From assembly GCA_033239125.1 (NCBI GenBank), contig BSWB01000003.1, positions 131,678,320 to 131,742,319 on the forward strand: a DNA stretch of 64,000 nucleotides, given 5' to 3'. The position numbers and the translations under genes were made by a program. Below, one piece after another: positions 37,275 through 46,715 of this stretch (its first letter is position 1; every line of letters begins with the position of its first letter). A model generated the notes under the pieces. That model was given only the letters and a program-made list of their open reading frames with translations, made no database searches and was not told the DNA's origin. This stretch comes from Fagopyrum homotropicum. Its lineage: Eukaryota; Streptophyta; Magnoliopsida; Caryophyllales; Polygonaceae.

Positions 37275-40200
37275 TGTAATATCGGGAATTTTTATTCCGT
37301 TTAATTTCGAATCAATTCCGACTTCGAGCCGTTGACGGTTCCCATTCTATCTAGTATTTATTTCTTCACAAATTTTATCATTTTATGTAGAATTTAATTC
37401 ACATAAAATGATAGAATTATATCAAACCCTAATTCTTATAATTATTTATCATTTTATGTAGAATTTAATTCACATAAAATGATAGAATTATATCAAACCC
37501 TAATTCTTATAATTAATCCTTAACGACGACTTTAGACGAGATCATGACAAGGCTGAGACGAGACTGTGACAAAGCTGTGACGAGACCATGACAGAGGTGA
37601 GACGAGGTCATGACGAAGCCCGACAACTCTGTGACGAAGTCATGCATGGGCTTGACGAAGCCATGAAGAGTTTTGACAAGGCCTTGACAACATCAGCCCA
37701 CTCTTATTTTTACCTTGTTTCAGCCCAACCTTTACCTTACCTCAGCCCACCTTCCTTTGTTCCAGCCAGCCAAGGATGCAACAGCCCATCAATTTCCAGC
37801 AGATGACATCCCAGATCCGTGCAGGCCCACGCGCTGCTCTCCTTCCTCGCCAGTCCACGAAGCCCAGCAGTGAAGCGTTGCAGCCGTTTAACCGTACCCT
37901 CGCAAACCCTTCCCTTCTCTCTCCCACGTAAATCGCCACAAGTACCGGCGCTCCTCTTCCTCCACGCTAGGCCACTGTCCTCCCTCGCACTGCTCTAGCC
38001 GCCTCCTCCTCCTCCACGCCAGGCCGGCGCCGACAACAACCGCACCTCCTGCGCGCAACTGTCCACCACCAGGGCTCCTAGCAGGGCTCGTGTGCGCCGC
38101 AGACCTCCAACCGCGCAGGAAGGCTTGTGCTGCCCCTTCAGCTGACTCTAACAACGACACCAGGAAGGCTGCTCTCCCTCTTCTGTCGACTCCAGCAGGC
38201 TGGCGGACGGGCCTTCTCTCCGATCCTCCATGTCGTGCGACCGCAGCAAGCGCCCAGGAGCCTCCACCGTAGGGACGGCTGGTGCACCCTTCTCTTGGTT
38301 GTGATGGTGCCTTTAGGGCCAGCGCCGCTCCTTCCTCTACCGCAGTCACGGACTCTAACAACATCAACCGGTGTTGCTCCCTTCACCCCTTCAAAACACG
38401 GAATCGAGTAAGATCCATATCGTCCTTCCTAACCCTTCTCTTTGCGTTACCCTTAATATATATATATGCTGATGTGAGCACTCGTTGTGTCTCCAAGCCG
38501 ACCTTAACAGCCTAAGAAGATTTACTTGGACAGCTGAGGTGTCTGCTGAGTTTTCGGAAGTGAAGAAAAGTCAACTTCGGCTCCAGTTTTGGGTAGGTTA
38601 GACTCCACCTTTACTTCTGATTTTAGGATATGTTTTAGTCAATATTGTATAGTATAACATACTAAAATTTGAGGGGAATCCGAGCTACGGTTTGAGAGTT
38701 ATGGTGTTCCAAAGTTGACGCATCATGCAGTTTTTATAAATGTGCTGAGTGTTGGGGAAAACAGGAGGTGATGCTGTTTTGTGAGATGGTTTTGAATAAG
38801 CTCTTGATCTCCGTTGGGCTTTAATTTTGGATATGATATAGTTGACATATTGTTGTAGAACATATTAAAATTTGGGAGGAATCCAGCGAGTGGTTTGGGA
38901 TGTATGATTTTTCAAAGATTGAGTCGTAAGCAGTTTTTCTGTTGTGCTGAAATTTCTAAGTGTTGAGGAAAGGTGCTTGTGATGCAGTTTTGTGAGATAG
39001 TTTTAAATAGGCTTTTGATCTCCTTTGCGGCTGAGTTTTGGATATATTATAGATAAGATTTTATAGTAGAACATATCAAAATTTGGGATAAATCCAGCGA
39101 GTAGTTTAGGAGTTATGATTTTTCAAAGTTAAGACAGTGTGCTGTTTGTTAAGTGTTGTAACCAACTTTAGAAATTTTTGTAGAAGTGATGCTTTAACAG
39201 TTTTAAGAAATTCTTTATCGTATGAGTAGATGGGATATCATAGGGGACCTAAGGAATTATTTCGGAAATTTATAAATTTATTCGAGTTTTATATTTGAAG
39301 CCGAAGTTGGACCTTAATGACCTTTCGGAAAATAAGAAGAATGTGTAAATTGCCAGTTTGTAACCAAACTCATCTTTAGGAGTTAGAATATGACATTTTA
39401 GTCTCAAATAAGAGTTTAGACATAAATTATGGAATTTTTAGAAGTTCGGGACCAAGGGTAAAATGGTCATTTTACCATAAATTAATAATGTAATCAATTC
39501 CGTTCTATTAAGATCTGCTATCTTAGAAGTCTTAGACTTCTAATCACCTAGAAAGTGTGCTGACACACTTGCCTCCTTTGACATACCACTCAATTCCTAC
39601 TGTACAGATCGATTTGCGAAATGGAAAGTCGAGATCTGATTCAAGTAAGTCCACAGACTTACTTAGCTGGCTTCTTGTATGAGTGTGATGTGTATGAGTG
39701 GTGTTTGTTAGTTAAGATAAATAACGAAACCGGAATTGGCCGACTTTAATATATTTTATAATTGACCCAAGCGTATGATAACGGGTCGTGACATCATCTG
39801 CCTAGCTCTTGCGAGAGTCTAGGAGGTTCCCTACGACCAGCCCAGTCAGGTAGACGGTCAAATACATTAGTACCATTCCGCGTTGGTAAACGGGGACAGG
39901 GGCAAGGTTTGGGAATCCCTCGTGCCACAAAATAAGTATCATTAGTAATGACATATCACCTAATTAAAGATAATAAAAGGATTGATTGTTGCATGTTTAT
40001 TGTGTATGTTGTGTGTTTGTGCTTTTACCTTTATACTTATGCATAGAATGTTAGCTAACGGTTTTATACCGCTTGTAGATGTCTTGCAGGTTAAGACAGT
40101 TGTAGAGAGATCTGGAGGAAATGGTCAGCCGGGTCCACGTACTCTTTTAGTTGGGGGCGAGGTTGTCTTATGTTCTTTATATGCGTCGTTTTAGTACCGT

Positions 40201-40377
40201 TGCTTTGTAAGGATGATACATATCCTTCATGTATATATTGTTTAAAGTTTTCAAATGTTTTAATACTTTTGTGCCTTATTGTAAGATCCAAGTAAAATTG
40301 TTGTCAAACTAAGGTCAGAACCCATTGTGAGGTCCTAACTAGTAGCTCCCCGAGTTCTCAGAATTTGGGGTGTTACA
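37275..40377 (+). repeat. 3' LTR of the nested element
   Basis: Same layout as the 5' LTR. A 71-bp tandem duplication of the TTATCATTTTATGTAGAATT block lies at about 37375-37516. The palindrome GTAAGTCCACAGACTTAC (39645-39662) has one arm mismatch. Hairpin CGGTTTTATACCG is at 40059-40071. Confidence 0.88.
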
Positions 40378-40384
40378 TATAGGC

Positions 40385-41424
40385 TGTTGTGAGCTTCCTT
40401 TACTTGTGTTAGGGTCTTGTGTACCTTTGGACCCTAGGATGTTTTCCTGGGTTGAGAGTGGTGGGATCTTGCTAAGATCTTTCGAATGAAGTCTATGACT
40501 TCATGAGTGCGGACTTGTGTTGATGAGTACTTTCGTGTATGAGCAGGTTGTGTGCTTCCTCATTAAGGAAGCTAGAGTGTTGTGAGTTGAGAGACGAGGT
40601 AAGTCTCCGGACTTACTTAGCCATATTCGTTGTATTAGATTCATTTGGTGCTTGGTGGTGGGTGTTTATCGTTTTGTTATAGCTTATAAACCGGATAATA
40701 GGACTACCGACCTTTATGTTATTTTGGCCCAAGTGTATTATAACGGGCGGTGACATCACTGCCTAGCTCTTGCGAGAGCTAAGAGGTTCTCGTCGGCTGG
40801 CCCGTGCTGGTTAGATGGTCGGAGGGATCCGACCGTTCCATTGCCGGAAGAAGGGACCGAGGCGAGTTTCGGGAGATTCTCGTGTCACAAAAGAAGTTGA
40901 ACTAGAACGGGATACGACCTAATAAATAAAGATAATAACCGGATTGTTTGTTGAGCATGTTTATATGATGTGTTTATATATGTTTGTGTTTGTGCCTTCA
41001 CCATGTCTTTAATACTTTGAATGTAGCTAACGGTTTTAAACCGCTTGTTGTAGATGCCCCACAGGTTAGAGACGCCGCCGAGTGAGGTAGAGGAGTGGAC
41101 AGCCGAGGGTCGCCGTACATTGTAGGACGGGGGCATTTTTGGGTTGTTGTGTTTGTTATGTTACCTTTTGTTGGGATTGTGGTTGTTATACGTTTTCGGT
41201 TTTTGTCTTGTGGAGTTTTATATTGTTTTGAGGACTCGGCTGAGTTTCCAAGTTGTACTCTTTATCTTTCCCGTCTTGCATACATTAAAACGTTTTCGAG
41301 TTTTAAGCCTTTATTTGTGCCATGTTGGAAAGGTCCGGTGAGATTGTTGTCAGGCTAAGGGTCGGGACCCATTGTGTGGTCTCGCCCGTAGCATTCCGAT
41401 ATCCCGCGGATTCAGGGTGTTACA
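40385..41424 (+). repeat. 3' LTR of the chromovirus, second piece
   Basis: Resumes at CTGTTGTGAGCTTCC after the repeated TATAGGC (40378-40384) and ends GGGTGTTACA, followed by ATTAT (41425-41429). It includes the 740 bases missing from the 5' LTR, with palindrome GTAAGTCTCCGGACTTAC (40599-40616) and hairpin CGGTTTTAAACCG (41031-41043). Confidence 0.88.
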
Positions 41425-42145
41425 ATTATGATGACATAAGGAAATAGGTTGAGGAGATGTCTTGAATCCGGATGCATGATGAAAAAATCTAAAATTTCTT
41501 CCGATTTCGAGCATCTTCTCACATTGACGTAATAACGACATTGCTCTAACATTTTATATTTGTGCTATTGTGCTATTGTTCGACTTCAGCTTGTAACTTC
41601 CTCATCTTCAGTCCAACATTGTATATTTGTGCTGACATTGTAGGGATCATCTTACTTTATTGGCTTTAAATGTTTATCGGCTTGAAACCCGTCCGAAGCT
41701 CACGCCACACCCTCCGAAATTGTTTCTCCGTCAATCGGCCGGCATATGTGTGTCCCTTTAACTGCTCGGGAAGTATATGATTGTGCACTCCTTTTATAAC
41801 ATGCAACGTCCATTTCTCAACCTTGCTTTGTACATTCTCAAGCTCAAAACAACATCCGTCTTTTTTCGATTTGTGTGTTCGGCTAGAAGACGACTCGGTA
41901 TCAGAATCAACGTCTTTCTTCTTATGAGGGGCTCTGAAACGTTCGCATATCAAACGAAACGTAACGAATCCCATGGGTTTTTTCATGACCTACTAGTAAC
42001 AAACACCATGTTCATAGTTACTCCCATGAATCGAGTCCAATCCACCATTGTCTCGCGATCTTGGAAAAAACCACAAATTTCAAACATTTGCGCATAATTA
42101 GTCCCTTTGTCACGAGAATAATTCGGAAGACCCTAGTTCACATAG
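41425..42145 (-). pseudogene. MULE transposase, N-terminal part
   Basis: On the minus strand the frame has DKGTNYAQMFEICGFFQDRE and TMVDWTRFMGVTMN, then, after a one-base slip near 41988, KKPMGFVTFRLICERF. A zinc-binding-type start follows (KKDGCCFELE, WTLHVIKGVHNH, GHTYAGRLTEKQF), like the N-terminal domain of FAR1/MULE transposases. It then runs through EILDFFIMHPDSRHLLNLFP to VIIMD at the insertion point (41425). The frame continues as TTYKTN at 22543 once the retrotransposon and one ATTAT are removed. The slip near 41988 and stops around 41560-41665 show decay. Confidence 0.75.
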
Positions 42146-42612
42146 AAAAAAACTATAAGATTTCTAGTTTCGGTTTAATCCTCCATGATTACTAGTTTTA
42201 TAAAACAATAATTTCAAATCATAAAAACACAAATTATATCAAATGTTTCTAACATAAATTGCAATTATGTCTAATGTTTCTAACATAAACATACAATTAT
42301 ATATAACATTTCTAGTTTTTCTATATTTTTCGGTTATAAAGTATGTAGCTCGAAATGTCGAAGAAACTCGTATGGGTCACTAAATTTTGTATTGTCGAAC
42401 GGAATCATCATCTCACCATCCTTGTGTGTTGACATTCTCGCAGCTGTTTTTTGGAATATGTTGTGCTGTTTTTTCGAAGATGTTGTGAGCTTTATCACCT
42501 CTTCTATTACTATCTATATATAACCGCTTGAAATCAACAACTTTCAAAGTCACTTTTATTAACGTTGCACAACGATCGAATTAAAACGTTCAAATCTTAA
42601 CGGTCACATTTT

Positions 42613-42663
42613 CCACGCTTACGCAATACGTGGCCGTCATGGTCACGCATTGCATAAGCGTGG
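42613..42663. repeat. Palindrome at the right side of the MULE
   Basis: Left arm CCACGCTTACGCAATACGTG (42613-42632) pairs with CACGCATTGCATAAGCGTGG (42644-42663), 18 of 20 positions. Both mismatches are transitions at CpG-type sites. It contains the CGCTTACG motif of the fourth palindrome at the left side (17900-17934). Confidence 0.75.
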
Positions 42664-42751
42664 TGCATTAACGAAATCTTGAATCGTGTCCGTAACACCC
42701 CCTAAAACTTAGATCAAAATAACTTTATATATATAGTTATACATATATTTA

Positions 42752-43130
42752 TCTATACTAAAACATAATTTTTTTTAATATACATATATATGAAAGTTTA
42801 TGCATTCCGGCTTCATGGGAAGTGCAAAGTTTGTAGATATAATTAATTAATATTCCTTTTTTATTTAGAAAAATATAAAATTATATTTAAAAAAGCCTAA
42901 AAATATGGAAGCTTATGCATTCCCGCTTCATGGGAAGTGTAATTTTAAATTAGAGAGGTGAGTGTCAACTTCACGGTTAGATAATTTACTATTCTAACGT
43001 GAAACATATAAATATATAGTTCTTATATTAAATATAAAAATAATCAATAACTTATCAAATGTACAAAAAAATTATATACCCATTAAAATTCAAAATTATA
43101 CCCGTGACTTGGCACATAAATTACACTAGT
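42752..43130 (+). mobile_element. Short non-autonomous Helitron-like element
   Basis: Starts TCTATACTAAAAC after A (42751) and ends CACTAGT before T (43131), as Helitrons do between A and T. About 10 bases before the end is a weak GTG/CAC hairpin (CCCGTGACTTGGCAC). Two copies of a TATGCATTCCSGCTTCATGG segment lie inside (about 42799 and 42915). It carries no genes. Confidence 0.5.
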
Positions 43131-43330
43131 TATTATGGGTAAAATGGTTAAGTTGACATTTTTTGCATCATTGTGTACAAAGTAGGTAGTTTTGTGTTTT
43201 AATTAACAAACTAGACCCTTTGAATATGTAAAGAAAAGATTTAATAATTAATAAAATAGAGATCCCATGATCTTTCTCCCTTCATTTAAAAAATATTTAT
43301 TTCCAAAATTAATTATGCTAATTAAATATA

Positions 43331-44376
43331 GGAAAAATGACCCAAAATAATACCAACTATCAACATTGAACCGAAAATAATACGAACTTTGAAAATTACT
43401 AGGAGCGTTACAAATTATCAATGTATTTACCAATAATAATACGCCATGCTTTTCCGGCAAAAACTTTAGCTCCGGCGATGACGTGGCAGCCGGAATGTTA
43501 CATGTCATCAAATAAATGGATTAAATGTATGACGTGGATTTTATTTTTTAAAAAAATTATTTTAATAATATTTAAAATATTAAAAAAATAAAAAATTTAA
43601 TAATTTTAAAATTTAAATAATAATTTTTTTAAAAATATTTGTACAAAATTTTTTGAAAAAATATTTTTTGTAAAAAAAATTTTAAATAAAGTTTGAACAT
43701 TTTTTTAAACAGGTTTGTTAAAAAATGTAAAAATATTTTTTTTAAGAAATGTTAAAAAAAAATCCGAAAAAAAATTCGAATATATTTTTTAGGAAAAAAA
43801 ATAATTATACAAAAAATTTGGGAAAAAAAATTCTTTAGGAATTAGGTTAAAAAATTAAAAAATTAAATTCGAATATTTTTTTACAAATTATTTTGTTTAG
43901 GATTAAAATTTTAATTTTATACAAAAATCCGAAAATAAACTTGATTAATAAAAATATTATAATTTTATATTTTTGGAAAAAATAAATATTATTACATTTT
44001 TTTACAAATCTATTTAAAAAAATTTCAAAATTTTTTTTTTAAAAAAATATTTTTTTTAAATAAATATTTTTACAACTTTTTTCAAAAAAGTATTATTTAA
44101 AATTTTAAAAATAATAATTTTATTTTTTAATATTTTAAATATTATTAAATTGTTTTTTTTTAAATAAATCCACATCACACATTTAACCCATTTACTTGAT
44201 GACATGTAACATTCCGGCTGCCACGTCATCGCCGGAGCTAGGGTTTTTGCCGGAAAAGTATTGCGTATTATTTTTGGTAAATACATTGATAGTTTGTATC
44301 GCTCCTAGTAATATTCAAAGTTCGTATTATTTTCGCTTCAATGTTGATAGTTGATATTATTTTGGGTTATTTTTCC
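43331..44376. mobile_element. Foldback (MULE-type) MITE, 9-bp TSD TTAAATATA
   Basis: Terminal inverted repeats of at least 200 bp begin GGAAAAATGACCC and end GGGTTATTTTTCC. The TIRs contain GACGTGGCAGCCGGAATGTT and its complement. The centre is very A/T-rich. TTAAATATA flanks both ends exactly (43322-43330 and 44377-44385). A 9-bp duplication with long TIRs is the Mutator signature. There is no transposase; the reading frames inside come from the TIRs. Confidence 0.85.
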
Positions 44377-44385
44377 TTAAATATA

Positions 44386-46715
44386 ATAACTGTTTAGGAA
44401 GAATTAACAGTCACGATCTTCTCACATTATTTTGAGTAAAAGGGGTAAGTATGCGTTTATTGTATAAATGTAGATTAAGTAGACTTTTATGTTTCAATTT
44501 GTATTAATTAGGCCCCTTGTAATTTTGAGAAAAATATAAAATATAAAATAATTTAAGATACTTTCAAAATTAAAAAGGAAAATGAGAGTGGTCCCCTACA
44601 ATTATTCAAAATTAAAAAGATTCTCTCCCTTAATTTTTTAAAATAAAAAAAGAAAATGAGAGTGGTCCCCTACAATTAAGGAATTAGTTTTAACATTAAA
44701 AAAATTCTCTCCCTTAATTAATATTGGTTTTTTTTTTCAAAGAGTCGCTTATTTGTTGACATTAAAATTAATTACATAATTTTATGTACATAATTTGCGT
44801 GCGAAATTATGTACATAATTTGCGTGCGAAATTATGTACATAAAATTATGTACAAAATTTGTGCGGAACCACCTTATTTTCCTTATTTAATTAAAAAACA
44901 GTCATATTAATAAGTGAAAGAATCTTTTTAATTTTTAATAGTTATTTATCCTCTTTAATTGATGGAGAGAATCTTTTTTTAATGAGAGTGGTCCCCACAA
45001 TTAATAGCCTCTTTATAATTTAATTTAATTTTATTTTTAGGGAGAAAATTGGAGGGGCCTAGATTGTATCATGGATACAAAAATGACTTCCTACACCAAT
45101 TTTCTCCATTATTTTCTATTTTTTACGATATAAGGTCCACCATTTTCAACGAAAATAGAAGACGGAGGTTTATGAGTTTATACGCGTTCAGGTTTGGGCA
45201 ATTTTCCGTGTTCACGTTTTGGCGATTGGAGAAGTATACTGCATCGGTTGTTTGGTTTTAGTAGCATCATCTATCATAAATCGGTAAGGTGAAAGTCAAA
45301 TTTATGGTGTTTCAAAGCTTTTTGATGCTTTAATGGAGGACAAAATTTATGCTGTTATTTTGTGTTTCTTTTGACTTGTTAGTGTACATATATGATGAAA
45401 ATAGTAATTATGTTGTTGAAATTGTGTAACTATGTTGTTCTAATCTTGAATCATGATGTATGCCATTTTCTGGATAAATGACGATTGTCCAGATTGGCGA
45501 TATGATGTTGACAAAGATAACTTGTGTACACATTTTAGGTACAGTAATGTACGTATGTGTTTTGAACCCTATGTATGAGATATACATATCTGTTACATAT
45601 TATGTGTGTGTAATTGTGTACATATTAAGTGCATTAATGTACATCTTCGTTGTGTGTAATAGTACATAGTGTGTATGTACGATCGATGTGTAATTGTGTA
45701 CATAATGTTTACATAAATGTACGTATGTCTTTTATGTCATGTGTATCTGAATTCTATGTATGATATATACATATCTGTTACAGGTATGTTTACAGTTGCG
45801 AAAATGGCAGACGAAGATATTGCGAAGCTCGGAATGGACGACAAAGGCAATTAGGCGATCATGGGTTGACAGAATAGGAAAACACGAAACCTACCTTTTG
45901 ATTTCTCGGGACGAAGTTGCAGTTGATACGATGGGGCGAAGATTTGCAGAATCTTCTTACTTTACGGTTTCTATTTTCCAATAACCAGTATTTTAATTAA
46001 AGGAAACTTTTAATAAATGAAATTATTGTAACTGCTCAAACCACCTCCTATAATTATGCTTGGTCTCTTTTATTTATCTTTTTTTTAGTGATAATTTTCT
46101 AGAGGCCTAGTTAGTATCTAATAAACCAAAACTGCCCTAATGGCTAAATTTTCTCTTATTATATCCTCTCCGAATCATGTGATTTGTCTGGTTCCGCTCT
46201 CTTCTCTTCGGCAAAAATGATTATTCCATAGTGACGATTAGGCGACATAGATGAATTGCGATCTTCCATCTTCGGTAGCCAAGTTCCTACAACCCTCCAC
46301 AACCTTCGTCCAAACCGTCTGCTCGTCTTTGTCGGGATTTCAGGTTTGTCTATTTTCAACTCTTTATGCAAATGATCGAGGGATACATTTTGTTCCAATT
46401 AGGAGATTGATTATTAAGAATGCTGTAAAAATTGTTTGGATCATTGTATGATTATTAATCAAAGTAGCTTAGTTCACTTATCTGGATTTTGAAAGGTGTT
46501 TATATAAACTGCAGTGATGCATATCACCTGTTCGACAGCATGCCCAAGAGAAATTGTCTACACTTGTTAGCATGAAATATGAATATATTTTAGGCACTTG
46601 TTTTAGTTGTTTTTCCCTCTTTATAGTGTTCTTAGGTATGAGTTTGAAGCAATTGTGAGCTAGTTCACCCACTTTGTTGATATAGAGATCTACACTAGCT
46701 TCGTTTTGTTTTTAG
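44386..46715. other. AT-rich region with short repeats, no recognised gene
   Basis: AATGAGAGTGGTCCCC occurs at about 44583, 44655 and 44983. A 25-bp tandem repeat, AAATTATGTACATAATTTGCG type, is at about 44780-44850. Two diverged copies of an 80-base segment with AATGTACGTATGT and GATATACATATCTGTTACA lie at about 45545-45605 and 45715-45783. A frame at 45784-45984 ends HETYLLISRDEVAVDTMGRR; I do not recognise it. Confidence 0.4.

Larger units (their letters stand above)
30320..40377 (+). mobile_element. Non-autonomous LTR retrotransposon (LARD-like), nested
   Basis: LTRs 30320-33351 (3032 bp) and 37275-40377 (3103 bp) begin TGTAATATC and end GGGGTGTTACA. The 71-base length difference is explained by a tandem duplication in the 3' copy. 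A primer-binding site TGGTATCAGAGG is at 33355-33366 and a purine tract AGGGGG at about 37263. The 3.9-kb interior has no long frame. The leader resembles that of the chromovirus (AGTCGG...GGACCACCA). A stretch at about 36655-36700 (CACATTAGAGG...GAGCCGGAT) recalls the chromovirus integrase tail, so the interior looks like wholly decayed pol. The flank TATAGGC is repeated at 40378-40384, with five extra bases AATAA at the left edge. Confidence 0.85.
22549..41424 (+). mobile_element. Ty3-gypsy chromovirus (Tekay/Del type), with nested insertion
   Basis: Structure: 5' LTR 22549-23836, primer-binding site 23840-23853, decayed gag-pol about 24250-29109, a weak purine tract just before 29301, and a 3' LTR in two pieces (29301-30314 and 40385-41424) split by another element. 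LTRs begin TGTAACATCC and end GTGTTACA. A chromodomain-like tail on the integrase and the two-knuckle gag place it with plant Tekay/Del chromoviruses. The TSD ATTAT is perfect. The LTRs differ by four transitions in about the first 85 bases, so the insertion is not very recent. Confidence 0.88.
17799..42663. mobile_element. Composite Mutator-like element with PMD and transposase-OTU genes
   Basis: The span is set by the outermost palindromes seen (17799 and 42663). It includes the PMD gene (+), the convergent transposase-OTU gene (-) and the 18.9-kb retrotransposon nest inserted in the latter. Without that insertion the element would be about 6 kb. I could not find a clear pair of terminal inverted repeats or a 9-bp duplication, so the true ends are not fixed. 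MULE identity rests on the transposase, SWIM finger and PMD gene. Confidence 0.6.

Noticed and set aside
43560..44160. Very A/T-rich block resembling a matrix attachment site or origin
   Set aside because: It is the centre of the foldback MITE; base composition alone does not support another function.
44700..44900. Possible CRISPR-like or regularly spaced array from GTACATAATTTGCGTGCG repeats
   Set aside because: Only two to three contiguous units without spacers; a simple tandem repeat in a plant genome.
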